NCBI GenBank assembly: GCA_007922225.1
Contig: ML679970.1
Location: 24,544,631-24,608,630, forward strand
Direction of reading: 5' to 3'
From: Emydura subglobosa
Lineage: Eukaryota; Chordata; Testudines; Chelidae
DNA: 64,000 bases
Within the stretch, counting starts at the first letter, position 1. The number at the start of each line of letters is the position of its first letter. The position numbers were made by a program, and so were the translations under genes. This document shows positions 46,385 through 59,009 of the stretch, one piece after another. The notes beneath the pieces were generated by a model. The model was not told where the DNA came from. It made no database searches and saw only the letters and a list, made by a program, of their open reading frames with translations.

Positions 46385-46800
46385 TCAACTTAGTGTAATG
46401 TGCTCTACCTAGGATTGAAAGTGATTGCCTTGAAGAAATTCCAGATGGTACAACATGCAGCCGCTCATCGAGACAACATGAGGCATAGAAAATACCTCAT
46501 TTTACAGTTCCGCACATTACACTGGTTACTGGTGCAATGCTGGACCAATGTAAAGTCTTATTCTTAATCCTCAAGTCCCTAAACAGGCTGAGTTTCAATT
46601 ACCTAGGAACCTGTCTCTCCATGACTGTGACCTGACAACAGTGGGTACCAGAGTTGAAACGTATGAAAAGGGGATTTTCAGCAGCAGACTCACAATTATG
46701 AAACAAATCTGCAAGCTGTTACTTTGGCAATGGATTTCCAACCTCCAGATCACAATTTAAGACCCATCCCTCCTCATTAACCTTAATGCTGAAACTTCTC
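46385..46800 (+). mobile_element. L2-like LINE, RT C-terminal fragment
   Basis: One frame runs from about 46393 to 46566 without a stop. It encodes CNVLYLGLKVIALKKFQMVQ and continues HAAAHRD, then LHWLLVQC. These match the L2-type ORF2 blocks 'DYCN..LGLP', 'QLVQNAAA' and 'LHWLPV' in order and spacing. Further pieces (LNRLSFNYL; FKTHP-like text near 46757) extend it. No tail was seen. Confidence 0.8.
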
Positions 46801-49450
46801 AAAGACCGCGGAAAGATTTCCAAAACATCAACAAAAAACCCACATCTACTTTCTCAACATACAACCAGGCAAAAGACAAGAACAGTCTACAAACTAACTA
46901 TAGTTTTAGAATTCTAGTAGCATTCAAATATAGTGAAATACATACCCAGGGAGGCTACATACATAAAGCTTCCTCACACTGCCCTGCCACAGTGTCTAAT
47001 CCTTGTTCAGGAAGGAGCATTCTAGGAGCAAGAGGGAAATCAAGTCTCTTTCATTCCTTTTTAATCCTTCCCCTATCTATTGAGGCCACCAGTAAGGGTT
47101 TAATACACAAGTGTGGCAGTTGGTATTGTGATATCAACATCTGTCCATCAGGAAGTGAACTGAGATTTATTTCACACTGGCCACATCACCTGAAAAATAT
47201 GAGAATAATTTTCAGTCACTACCCACCTGAACTAGATTTGAACCAGTAAATCAGAAGAATGGCTAGATGATCAATAAATATATTAAATAAAAATAGAGGG
47301 GCTCACCTATTAAGCAACCCTCCAATGGTCATCTCCCTCGATTTTGAGATGTTGTTGTTTATGATGACTTCACTTTCTTATGTTCCTTCAGGTAGTTCTG
47401 ATCTGGGCATCATTTTTTTCATTCAGATCAATTTGCTCTAATATTTTCAGTAAAATTTTGAGTTTAAGTTTAAACTTGGCTCTTTGTGGTGCTGGCAATA
47501 TCTATGGCTGTCTACTATTCAGAGTTTCAAGGACTGACAATAAAATTATGCCAGTTCTTTTAGTGCAGCCTTGCAAAAAATTCAACTTGCCAATTCATCC
47601 AAGGCAAATAATTTTTTGGGGGGGGGTTGGACATGTGAATAAAATATACTTTTTTCCATTATATTTGTTATTATATTAATGGGCAGATGAGCAGAATCCA
47701 TACTTGGGCTGATAAATTTTTAAGAACTGGAAAAAAAAATCTACATTGGTATGCACTTTAGACATCAATGATTTTATTTTAACTAGTCAAAGTCAAATTA
47801 TACACTTAAACACCTAAACGTACAGGAGATTAAAACTGCCATGGTAGCTAGCAGTCATTTTAAAATTAGTCTAATATTACACCATCTTTCAAGTAGCATC
47901 AATCTTCACATCCATTGCATTTTAATGGAGGGTCTTCAAAAGTGGGCATGGTTTTGCAGTAAATTAAGATTAAGAAAATGCTTAGTCACTAACAATAGTG
48001 ACATCTGAGAGCATATTTGGTGAGCATAAATTGAACTGACCTTGGAAGGAATAATTTACACTCCTCATGTGCATAACCAGTGAGGAGCTATCTATATGCA
48101 GTTTCACACCTCATGAACTTTTGCACATTATTCATCTAAATCAGAGATCCAAATACAAAATCTGGCACTTGGGACATGATGTGGATTTCTGACATTCCTT
48201 GGGAAAATGTAGGGTCCTGAAAGTAATGGTTAGATTATAACAATTCACAAATGTAGAGGTTTTTTGGGTTTTATCCAAGCAGGATAAATATAATAGGGAT
48301 AATCATCATTTTGCATAATTGTTTCAAAATATCACATTTAGCAGAGCACAACAGCATGCAAACTGCTTATATAAAATATGAGAAGGGACTGCAGCATTTC
48401 CTGGCATCTGGCATGTCCTTTAGTCAAGAGGAAGGCTTGTCACATGCTGGCCTTTCAGTTGAGGCATGCCACCTAGGCTCTTCCATGCTATAGTCTAGGT
48501 GACATGACAATTCACTGACTGTCATGAAAATGTACTGATATGCCAATGTGCATTATGCTTTTCATTTCATGTCATGCATAGATGCAACCCCTATTGTGAA
48601 ATGTTGCAATGCATATTTTTGAAGTAGCCGTAGATTGTGCTGTTAGGCTATGTTCATTTTGCAATTTAAAAAGTCATAATTAGCATTTGAGATTAGAGGA
48701 CAAACATCAGTCAAGCTGTTTGGATGCTGCGTTTTAACTGGGGATTGGTTTTGTTGCTTCCCCACACCCCCCTTGCATAATGCTAGCTACCATTGCTATA
48801 GCAGTCTATTTTATGTCCAGTAGATAAACTGGGATGATATTTTCTCTGGATTGGACCATCAGAATAAGGCATATGGCAGACTCAAAACACATACATAGTG
48901 ACTCATATATAAACCAGAGTTACATCTGAAACACTGATCATGTCTGACAGAGTGAGGAAACAGAAGTTGCAGAATAAACTATATGTTCCACATATAGAAA
49001 TAAAATATTTTGAGTTAAGCATGTTTTTCCACACCTATAGCCACAAATGTTATGTTTCCATCCACAAACAGCAAAACATACGAGGCCAGGGAGTGTGTCC
49101 CGCTTTGGCCTGCCAGAAACTGCTTCTTTGGTGCACTCCCAGTGGCATCTAGCAGTCTAAAGGAAATGGTAAGGAGAATGGGCCCTGGTCACATTACAGG
49201 GCAGGCTGACTGCACTGAGGGAGCAAACTTCACCTTATTAAAAGCATCACAGTTTCACAGCTTCTGGTACCACAAAATGTAAATATACTAGTTTTAAATA
49301 CACATATGCAAAATCTTTTCCATGTAAACTTGCAGCAAAATAAGGAACTATGTAAATATGCTATGAACACTGTTGAAGAGTCTATCTAGTCAAACTTCTC
49401 AGTCAAATCATTTTTCCAATGCTTGCAAATAGGTACAAATAGACAAACAA
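46801..49450. other. Unassigned sequence
   Basis: No gene recognised. A 99-codon plus frame (47380-47679) crosses a G10-type run near 47618 and has no domain. Confidence 0.5.
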
Positions 49451-49715
49451 CAGGGTATGCGTCTCCACTGCAGTTAGACACCCGTGGCTGGCCTGTGCCT
49501 ACTGACTCGGGCTCAGGGACTATGTAACTGCAATGTAGACATTTGGGTTTGGGTTGGAGGCCAGGCTCTGGGACCCTCTGGAGGTGGGTGGGTCCAAGAG
49601 CTCAGGCTGCAGCTCGAGCCTGAACATCTACACTGCAATTATATAGTCCCTGAGCCCGAGTCAGCAGGCATGGGCCAGCCACGGGTGTCTAACCGCAGTG
49701 GAGACACATACTCTG
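49451..49715. mobile_element. Palindromic MITE with about 90-bp inverted ends
   Basis: The left arm begins CAGGGTATGCGTCTCCACTG and continues TTAGACACCCGTGGCTGGCC. The right arm is its inverted copy ending CAGTGGAGACACATACTCTG. Symmetry extends about 90 bp inward on each side, including GACTCGGGCTCAGGGACTAT. Also GACATTTGGG and AACATCTACA face each other near the centre. No target duplication was found with these ends. A 78-codon frame inside is fortuitous. Confidence 0.9.
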
Positions 49716-49923
49716 CATGAGAGGGACTCCATTACGGTCTCAGATTTCCCAGGACTCCTTGTATCCCCATAGCTACAAGTGTCTTGAGACTCTTTCAATG
49801 TTGTCATTTCTCATGAGCCTTGTGATACTTCTGTTTTGGAGGTTGTTTTAAGCCCCATCTCCTGGAAGAAACACACAAGTTCCTTGAGAATCTCAGCTCT
49901 CATTTTAAAAGAAAAAAGAGTAA
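49716..49923. other. Unassigned spacer between two MITEs
   Basis: Nothing recognised. Confidence 0.5.
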
Positions 49924-50141
49924 GACGATGGCTACACTACAGCTTAAGTCAGCACAAGTGATGTCACTCAGGGGTGTGAATTAGCCACCCCCCCCAAGCA
50001 ACATAATTTATGCCAATTTAAGCACTGGTGCGGACAGCGCTATGTCAGCAGGGCTGGAGTAATTAAGCCAATGGGAGAGCTCTCTCACATAGGCTTAGAG
50101 AAGCTACACTTGAGATCTTACTGTGTAATGTAGCCATAGCC
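49924..50141. mobile_element. MITE-like element, GGCTACACTAC ends
   Basis: Left end GACGATGGCTACACTACAG and right end GTGTAATGTAGCCATAGCC are inverted with few mismatches. It contains GTCACTCAGGGGTGTGAATTAG, related to TCACTCGGGTGTGGATTTTTCAC in the 55661 element. An apparent C-run lies at 49988-49995. Confidence 0.75.
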
Positions 50142-50778
50142 TCCATTTCTAGTCCTCAAGGTAATGGACAAAAGCTTGAAACTGGGCCCCTTGCCATCTT
50201 TAAATGGTGGGGTATTGTAACTATTCAGGCTAGTTGTAGAAATCTGATCCTCACTGATTTTAATTAATGTAAAAGTTTTCAAGTAATAAAGTCAAACATA
50301 CTGGGCAAAAGTCATTGCTGGTGCCGTAGAGTACAATTCCATTGCCATCAATGGAATTGTTAACCCATCACAAGTGAATATAGCCAACTATATTTAGCCA
50401 TGAAATTAAGGTCCTTTCAGTTTTAGTGGAGGAAGAAAAGTCAGAAGGTGAAATCCTCCACAAAGCTGGGTGTGGCAGGCCCAGAAACACTCAAGAACTA
50501 TAGAATGTTCTAGTGGGAGCGTGAAGAGAACTGCGAACTGTTAGACACATATTAAAAAATGCAATAATGCTGTGATCCACACTCTATTGTCACTTGAAAT
50601 TTTATTTATTTGAAAGAAAATAACCTAAAAATGAGTTGCCAGGTGAGACCACTGATCATAATGTATAAAAGCTAAGTCACATGAATTTGAACAGTTACCA
50701 GATGAACTAATTAGAGACCAAATTATTTGCAGTCTAACAGAGTCAAAGTGGGTGTTTTGTAAGAGATGGGCAGTGGAT
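50142..50778. other. Unassigned sequence
   Basis: Nothing recognised. Confidence 0.45.
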
Positions 50779-50786
50779 ATTTGGAG

Positions 50787-51191
50787 CAGTGGCTCTCAAC
50801 CTTTCCGAACTACAATATCCCTTTCAGGAGTCTGATTTGTCTTGCATACCCCCAAGTTTCACCTCACTTTAAAATTACTTGCTTACAAAATCAGATATAA
50901 AAGTGTCACAGCACACTATTACCAAAAAAAATTGCTTACTTTCTCATTTTACCATATAATTATAAAATAAATCAATTGGAATATAAATACTGTACTTCCA
51001 TTTCCATGTATAGTATATAGAGCAGTATAAACAAGTAATTGTCTGTATGAAATTTTAGTTCATACTGACATTGCTAGTGCTTTTTTGTAGCCTGTTGTAA
51101 AACTAGGCAAGTATCTGGATGAGTTGATGTACCCCCTGGAAGACCTCTGCCTATCCCCAAGGGTACGTGTATCCCTGATTGAGAACCACTG
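50787..51191. mobile_element. hAT-type non-autonomous element with exact 8-bp target duplication
   Basis: ATTTGGAG occurs at 50779-50786 and again at 51192-51199. The ends CAGTGGCTCTCAACC and GATTGAGAACCACTG are the classic hAT (Charlie-like) inverted termini CAGTGGTTCTCAAC. The 405-bp interior is AT-rich and has no transposase. A 108-codon minus frame (51386-51060) starts outside and is chance. Confidence 0.93.
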
Positions 51192-51199
51192 ATTTGGAG

Positions 51200-53654
51200 G
51201 ATAAACCATTCTCTCACTTTTAACAAGCCACAAGAGAACTGAAATTAATCGACTTAAAAATACATATGAAGGCATAATGCAAGAGTAAATAGCAACCTGT
51301 TTTACAATATATGTGGAGGGAAATACAAAATAATGCAAAGGTATTCTGTACAGTGGCATGCTGCCACATATGCAATAACAAAACAACTTTTTTTCAAAAG
51401 TGCATCACTCACAACACATTTGTGAACACCACACAGCTAGGACATAAAGCTATGATGATAATCCAGAAACAAAGTTCTTGGTTGATCTCTTAAAGTGACA
51501 AAGCAAATTACTATATCATATTGCTTTGTGGCTCGGGAAATAAATGTTTCATTAGTAAAACCACCTTGTCTTGCTCCCTCAACTCATTTAGCACTGTCCT
51601 CTCTATCCTTCCATGTGGTCTGGCCACTATTTTTACAATAATGATCTTCTACATCATTCTTTAGAAATAAAGAAATGTTGATTTCTCTGTAGGGCTAGCA
51701 AATGTAGGTCAGGTGGACTGACTTTTTTTTACCAGTTTCCATGCACTTTCTTTTGGGCTATTACTTTTGCATATATACAGGCACACTACTTTGTCTATGA
51801 GATTTACAAGTGCTTTGCAGTATGGCTTTTTATACTATTTTACATTTTGGCTAACACACACACAGAGATACTTACAGCTGATTTTTTTAAAAAGAAAACT
51901 CAAAAAATAAAATATGCAAATCAAAGCAATACAGTTGTAGTTCATGGTAAGAAAGTTAAAGTTCTCTTTTCCATCACAAAACCGGTACGATACAGGGAGA
52001 TGCAGCAGTGCAAGCATCCACATCCTCTGCACCTGTGCCTCAGTCCTCACCTGGATGTGCCTATCATAGGGTAATTTAATCTCCATGCCTAGTTAGACTT
52101 TAGCATCTCTGTTAAAAGTGACTAGTCACTGTGCCCATTCTGAAGGGGACTTGGCAGTGCAGACAGTTTGGACACCTGCCTCCTAAGAGATGGACTGAAA
52201 CCACCAACTCGCTTCTTATATGGTAGTCCAGTGAATAGGTGCCTAGCCTGGGCCAGAGTCAGAACAGCTGAAGTAGTGACAAAGTTCTATATCCACCCCA
52301 ACTATTACATTTTCTATTAATTTGACACATAGTAGGGGAGCTAGCAGCAATCCATTCTTTTCTGCTATTTCATCTATTGTTCAAATCCTTTAACACACCC
52401 AACAACTTTTTTTCCATATAACCTTTCTTTCGTAAATTGGATCTCCTTAGGGCTTTATAAAGTTTTGACCATAAATCTGTAGATCTTTTGATACTATTTA
52501 AAATTCTATTACAATAAGTTGTCTGTCTATTTTTTATTATCCTTTTTGATGTACAAACTCTCTCTATTGACACAAAATGATGAAGTGGTATATTAGAAGA
52601 ACAATGTATATCTTTATATTTTTTCCAGGTGATACTCTTCCTCATTCTTCCCCCTGCCACATACTCCAAAGGTATGGTTGGAAAAAAGCAGGTTTTTTTC
52701 TTGTCTATTGTCATAACCTACTTCTTACAGACAAAACTGATGCCAGATTTTCAACTCATCTTACAACTAAGATGACAGCACGTGTCGTGCTCTTCATATT
52801 ATAAGTTGCCATATTACTAATATTAACATTCAAGTAGAAACTAATAAATACTCCAGTACAAACCAATCCATTTGTTTTTCATATTGGTAAAATAATTCTT
52901 ACATATCCACATAGCATTACTTCTGTACTAACATTGTAAACTATTAACACAATATTGCAAAATAATTGTAAGCTATACTTTGCTTGTATTAATGTACATT
53001 TAACAAATTGTGAAATATAGTTATTGGTAGGATCGGAGGCAAAGTAAATCATTGTAAAAACAATGATTTATTTGAATGATCAGATATATATACACACCTT
53101 AAGCCACCAGTGAAAATAATTTTAAAAAATAAGATATTTTAAGTCAAAAAGGGTGTAAACGAAACCTTCCCTTCCTATTCCTACACAAAACCTACCTCAC
53201 TGACTGCTTCTCATTTTTTGCTTCAGTTGAATCTGTTTTCCCCTCACTGGAGCAGTGAATGAATACAGCTTAAGAGTTTGAAAGGACATTTATTCCTCAG
53301 GAAGTGTAAAAGCCATGATATACTGTAAAGCCCAGTAACTCTTAGCTGTGTTCAAGTTTATGATGTTATTTAAAAATGAATAACTTATAAAACATTTCCC
53401 ATAATTTTTAAATTTGTATAACTCCCCTAACAATTTCATGCCAATATCTTTACTGTATATCCATTGTTCTCCATCCCCTTCAATCCTTTCCAGTAGAAGG
53501 AGGAGCACTCCACACTGGGGTGCATTTTACCCTGAAAGGACAACTGAAGTTAATATTGGGGAATTTCTGTCATTGAAAACTGTTCAAAAAAGAACAAGAA
53601 ACATGCCAATAAATACAACTTTTCTAACATACTGACTGAAAATAACATATAAGA
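51200..53654. other. Unassigned sequence
   Basis: About 2.45 kb with no recognised gene or repeat. The longest frame, minus strand 52714-52370 (114 codons, Lys-rich), shows no domain. Confidence 0.5.
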
Positions 53655-53885
53655 TGTAAACTTATAGCAGAAGGGGTTATTAACTATGGGAACAATTTAC
53701 TAAAGTTTGTGCTGGATTCTTTATCACTGGTAACTTTTAAATGAATATTGCATTCTTTTTAAAAGAGATCTGCTTTAATTCAAAAGGAATTGTTTTGGGG
53801 AAGTCCTGTGACCTATGTTACACAGGTCAGACTAGATGATCACAATGGTCCCTTCTGGTCTTGGAATCTACGACGATACTATGCA
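53655..53885 (+). mobile_element. CR1 LINE 3' end
   Basis: GGGAACAATTTACTAAAG, CTGGATTCTTTATCACTGG, GGGAAGTCCTGTGACCTATG and CAGGTCAGACTAGATGATCA, CAATGGTCCCTTCTGG reproduce the CR1 3' terminal region in order up to GGAATCTACGACG. Confidence 0.85.
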
Positions 53886-55103
53886 TAATGTAAGCGCCAG
53901 GGACAGCGGAACTGGCGTGTAGCAGAGTTTAGTGCCACTGCAATGGAAACACCAGGCAGAGCGGGGGGAGGAGGGGAAATCTGCACCTATGTGGACTTTT
54001 ACACATGTTGGGAGATAGAGCAGTCCCCACGGGGCCAGGATCAGGAAGGAACTGCCAGGACCTCCCTTCCCAACCTGGAGCCGGCTGTCCCACCTGCCGC
54101 ACCCAGTCTCGGTAGTTCCTCTTACTTCCTCTCCTCCCACCCCATAAGTGCGCATACAATAATATTTATAGGCCCTGAACCAATTAATAAATCAGTGTAT
54201 TGTATGTGCATACACTGAAGATTCCTACCTAGTGGGGGACACATGGCAGGTCTGTGGGCAGGCTGTGCACTATTCTGGTCTCCCAGCATAAATCAGAGCA
54301 CCCTGAGCACTGTCAGCAGTCTTATCTGTAGCCGGGGATAGCCCACCTGTAAAACTTCTATTCTGGCGACAAAGGAACTCTGTACCTCCAAAGGACCTCC
54401 CAATGCTGGACTGATTCTCCTGTGGCCATTTAGACTGGCTTTAGAGTCACTTTGCACTGATGGCATTGTGCAGAGAGGCTACCTTGTAGCTCAGGGTCAG
54501 GGCCAAGGTATTTTTAGGGCTGGTCCCCACGCTGGGAAACTGGAGAATATCAGAACGTGCTGCAGTCTGATCACTGTCAGAGCCCAGTGCAAAAAGAAAA
54601 AAAAGCCACCTAAGAAATAATGTTTGCACATTGAGAGAAGTCAGCTAAGCACTCTCACCTACATACACTAGCCACTTCCCTCAGAAAGGCAGGAGCAGAA
54701 CTCTTTTTGGCTATAGAGTTGACTATACAAGTTCCTAAGATAAAATGGGCATGTGGGTTTTTTCTAAGTACTAAGCAACATATAAAGAGGTATCAAAAAG
54801 CCTTTATTTTAGAAAGCATTTCAGTGTACATCTTCAATGTAAATTTTGTGCGATTATGTAGAACATTATGGAATAGTGCAGCACTTTTACTGCCATGCAA
54901 TGACAACCATGAATAAAAACGCTGACTAACCTGCAGTGACTGTACAGGAACTTGCTGTTGTTGCAATCCAACCTTCCCCAACAGTTTATACTGCAAGCTG
55001 ATGAAGCTGAAACATTAAGGAATGAACAAATAGAAACAAGTAAAAAACTAGCAGCCAAGTTTATTGTACTTTCAGAAAGCAAAACCTTTAAAAACAGCTC
55101 TTT
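53886..55103. other. Unassigned sequence
   Basis: A GC-richer part (53890-54150) yields several overlapping frames of 76-95 codons on both strands, which is typical of composition and not of a gene. Nothing else recognised. Confidence 0.45.
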
Positions 55104-55218
55104 GAGTGGCTTTCAACCTTTTTTCATTTGCAGACCCCTAAAAAATTTTGAATGGAGGTCTGGACCCCTTTGGAAATCTTAGACAGTGGGTTCGCAGACC
55201 ACAGGTTGAAGACCACTG
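55104..55218. mobile_element. Short hAT-type MITE
   Basis: Ends GAGTGGCTTTCAACC and GGTTGAAGACCACTG are inverted hAT termini (consensus CAGTGGTTTTCAACC). Flanks AGCTCTTT (55096-55103) and AGCTATCT (55219-55226) agree at six of eight positions, a decayed target duplication. The interior has GCAGACCCCTAAAAAATTTT and GGTCTGGACCCC, familiar from turtle repeats. Confidence 0.85.
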
Positions 55219-55660
55219 AGCTATCTGATACCACAGGCTCTTACAACAAGAGCACTATTGGAACATTACGAATTTGGAAGTACATTAAAACATATCTAAG
55301 GGGGAAGCTATATAGATATTTATGCTAGGTACAGGACCCTAGGTATAAGCAAAGACCAAGGAAGACAATATAAACAAGTGAATTAGTGCAAGAAGCTCAA
55401 CAGAGTCATGGCCGGAGAATTCAAATCCAGATCATATATTTGCCTTGAGATGAAAGCAAACAACCAAAGGCAAGTAACCCTTGCTTCCTCTATGGTTTTG
55501 GATAGTGCTCTTTGAGTGAAAACGGACATGTTTCTTTATGCAAATGATGTGCTAAAGAAAATCTTACCCTTAAACAGTAAGCGAGGCAAGGATTAGAAGT
55601 AAATTCACTCAACCAATAATCAGCATGATACAGACCTTAGAAACAAAATGTTAGTAAATT
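55219..55660. other. Unassigned sequence
   Basis: Nothing recognised. Confidence 0.45.
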
Positions 55661-55935
55661 TAGGGCTTGTCTTCACATACAGAGCTGCAGCTGTGCCACT
55701 TTAGCGCTTTAGGGAAGATGCTACTATGCTGACAGGAGAGCTTCTCCCATTAGCATGCTTAATCCACATCCACAAGAGGCGGTAACTATGTCAACAGGAG
55801 AAGTTCTCCTGTCTACACTATGTTGTCTATACTGAGAGTTAGGTTGGTATAACTCTGTCACTCGGGTGTGGATTTTTCACACCTCTAGGCAATGTAGTTA
55901 TACCAGTACAAGTCTGTAGAGTAGACCTGGCCTTA
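55661..55935. mobile_element. MITE-like element, GTCTACACT family
   Basis: Left end TAGGGCTTGTCTTCACATAC, right end AGAGTAGACCTGGCCTTA, inverted with mismatches. It contains paired inverted CAGGAGAGCTTCTCCC and CAGGAGAAGTTCTCCTGTC, GTGCCACTTTAGCGC and GTCACTCGGGTGTGG. This is the most complete family member here and helps identify those at 2577, 41888 and 49924. Confidence 0.8.
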
Positions 55936-56844
55936 GATAATCTGCATAATAAAGCCACATGTACCTCTAAGAGCAGTGAATGTCAGTAGTACATTGCATC
56001 TTCTGAGAGCTTGGTTTCTGATGTGAATATCATTGATCTCTCAAAGCATATTCACTTCAGTCTTGTAATAATTTTTGTTAGCCACCTCTTCGATGTGGGC
56101 ACTAAAGATGGACACACTAAAGTGAAAAATCTCTTCTCGTTCTGCAGTACTCAGAGGGACATGAAGCTACAGGCAAGTAAGGAAACGGAAATTTCTCTTA
56201 CTGAATCAGGATTGGTTTCTATGACAGCTGAGGTACAAAGTTCCATGGATATTATATCGCAAAAGTAACGAAAATACTTTGAATGCAATGTCGGTATACC
56301 ATCAGAAACTTTCCTTATTCAATAACATATGGAGAAAAAAAAATAAAATAAAAACTCTTTTCACTACCACATGACATCTTCTGATTGCAAAGTTCCTTGT
56401 GTGTTGTCTTTGTCAGTCTCCTACACTGTAAACCACACAGACTATGTAATCGGTGTATTACACTGTGCCAAGAACATGATCAGCGCTGAACAAAAAATCA
56501 TCCCTTTGCAAAATTGGTTGTCCATTTATTTTATGAAATGTTTACTTAAGTATGTGTTATAAAATGTATAATTTAATAGCAAATCTAAGAACCTAGAGTG
56601 TTTGCTAAGAGAACTCAATCTTTATACTGAGAATTATATTAAGTAAATTAGCCTAATTTGTATTGAAACAAAAGAAAAGGTTATCAGGATTCTCTGATTA
56701 GCTACAAGAGAGGATCATATATTATTGATGTTTTCTAACCTATCCAAATTCTAGAAATGAATAAATTCAGCTTCTCCCCCCCTCCCCCCCATTTCATTAT
56801 ATTAAATATCGAAACTTCAGCTGGGTGTTAGTATGGATCAGCCT
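55936..56844. other. Unassigned sequence
   Basis: No gene or repeat recognised. An 85-codon plus frame (56011-56268) has no domain. Confidence 0.45.
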
Positions 56845-57035
56845 ATGGCACTTGGTCAGGATTCCTGTTATCTATTCCTGGCTCTCCCACTGATTATCTG
56901 TTGGCAAATCATTTAATTGCTTTCTGACTCAGTTTTCCTATCTTTAAAATGGGAATGAAATTTGTAACAACTCTGAGGTATAAGGCTTACAAAATTAAGT
57001 CACCAGAAGTTCTTCAACAAGAGGTGCTACATAAA
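56845..57035 (-). mobile_element. MIR-like SINE, near full length
   Basis: CTATTCCTGGCTCTCCCACT, GGCAAATCATTTAATTGC, CAGTTTTCCTATCTTTAAAA, TGGGAATGA and GAGGTGCTACATAAATATCA follow the reverse strand of MIR in correct order over about 190 bp. This is the best-preserved MIR in the window. Confidence 0.8.
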
Positions 57036-58315
57036 TATCAGGACTAAACTTGTTTTAATAAATACAATAGTGCAATTGGTGCACAGTATTAAAAACCCAA
57101 GCCACAATGTTCAGCTAATATTGGAAAGTACTTTCAAACGGCTAAATTTTGTGCTGTCCATGTATTCACCGCTGTTTCTTCAAATTATGGCTGGCTTTCA
57201 AACTCTGCCTCACAGGAAACCCAAACAAATTCAGGTGTTGGGGAAAGAGATGTGTGCCTAGGACAATATTTGTATTGCTGAATACAAATGTATACAAATA
57301 TTGCCAGAAATGCTAACTGAGTGACTGTATGAATGGGAAGATTTTGTTTTCTTGTTAATTCACTCAGCTGTCCATTTGTTTCTGCTCATGTCCTGCCCAG
57401 AAGTGAGAGAGAGATCAATAAAAGGATATAAGGTACATCTGGAGTGACGATAAAGAGAAATGAGAGTTTGCAGGGAGACTATATGCTGAGTGAAGCTCGT
57501 CTGCTTTCAACATTTTAAATACTGTGCCATTTCAGCTGTTCCAAATGTTAGGCATAATTTAAAATACGAAGAATTAAATAGGGAGGTTTGTCATTTGTAG
57601 GTGGATATGCACAATGTGGTGTCCATCACCTTTAAAAAGGCACAGCAGCAGAACAGCGAGGAAGCAGACATGAGTCTTGTACTAAATGTTATACCCAGTA
57701 GGTCAGAGCTCAATATGGAAATATCTATATAGTAATTAGACACTACAGCCTCTCTCATATAAAGAGCACAGGTGCAAATTATACTAAGAACCAACAATTA
57801 TGCTCACACATGCCAATTCACGGCATGTAGAGAAAATAATGTTTTGTGATCAAGTCATTGAAGGTTTCCCCATGCAACCCTAATGGCACCACCAATTGTG
57901 CATTGACGGCTGTCTCTTGTGTATCAGTATATGTTTGAAGAATGTACTGCATGCTTTATGAATGATAAATGTGCTAAAATGAAAGCTGCATTTTCATATA
58001 GAAATATTGATGGAGCCGAAGGTACACTGGCTCTAAGATGGAGGAGCATCTTTTCCCTTCATGTCAAGAAAACTTAGAGGGAAATCATGTCACCTGCCAG
58101 TCTAGATGACACACTAGAGGAAAGACAACCAAAATACTTGATAGCCAAGTGAGTGAGAATTGGCCAAATGGTTTGTCATCTCATCGTCCTTAGAGTAAAC
58201 ATGATTCAAATCAATATATTACGTACATAAGATTGTTCTGCCTTTCTAGGCACCAATTCTATTGTATTTCCAATACAGCAACATAACCTACATGTTGCTT
58301 TTGTTTTTAGGTTTT
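57036..58315. other. Unassigned sequence
   Basis: No gene or repeat recognised. Open frames are at most 75 codons. Confidence 0.5.
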
Positions 58316-58349
58316 GGGGGAGGGGGGCTTTATGGGGGGGGGGGGGGGG
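58316..58349 (+). repeat. G-run cluster (G5, G6, G16)
   Basis: G5 at 58316-58320, G6 at 58322-58327 and G16 at 58334-58349 lie within 34 bases. Four or more G-tracts can fold as a quadruplex. Confidence 0.85.
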
Positions 58350-59009
58350 AAGACGGGCCATGAGGGAGGGATGACAGCAAGAAAGATGGCACAACCTGAG
58401 AAGGCCTTTAAGGTGATAGGTTGTGCTCAACACTGAAAAGAAGATGAGCAGGTAGAGAAGGGAGATTATGCGCCACCCTCAGAGGAAGAAGATAGCCACA
58501 TAATCAATGTGATGTTCTTCCTGGGTGAACCAGCTTAACCTGGTTCATTCCCAGTTCATTTAAGTAGTAGGCTCATAGCTAGTCAAGTATAAAGGGTGAG
58601 GCTGCAGGGACCTGGGGAGGCAGTTGAAAAATAAATTGTTGGTTTTTTTTTAAACAGCTGGCTTAATCCATTATTGCCTACAGCCACATTTCTGTTTTAC
58701 TTATTCCTTTGGATTGACTTTATCTAGTTGGTTCACCAGAACGCACAAAGACTGATCACTACAGTGACTTGCACAAATGTTCCATTAACATAAATAGGAG
58801 GTAACATAAATATGTGTGTCAGTGAAAGAAAACTATGAAGAATTTCCCTCAAGTCCACTTTGACAGTCAATTCACAGCAAAGCAGCAGTTAGCTTGGAGA
58901 AACCATAGGAAATTTTTAAAAACTAGGATTCCTCTAATAAATTTCTTAACTGGGAGTGAAAGCACAGATGATGCTGGGGATCTGCATTGGGAGGAGTAGA
59001 AGAGATGGA
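58350..59009. other. Unassigned sequence
   Basis: Nothing recognised. Confidence 0.45.

Noticed and set aside
53868..54218. Overlapping frames of 76-95 codons on both strands
   Set aside because: A GC-richer patch keeps several frames open at once. No one frame shows a domain.
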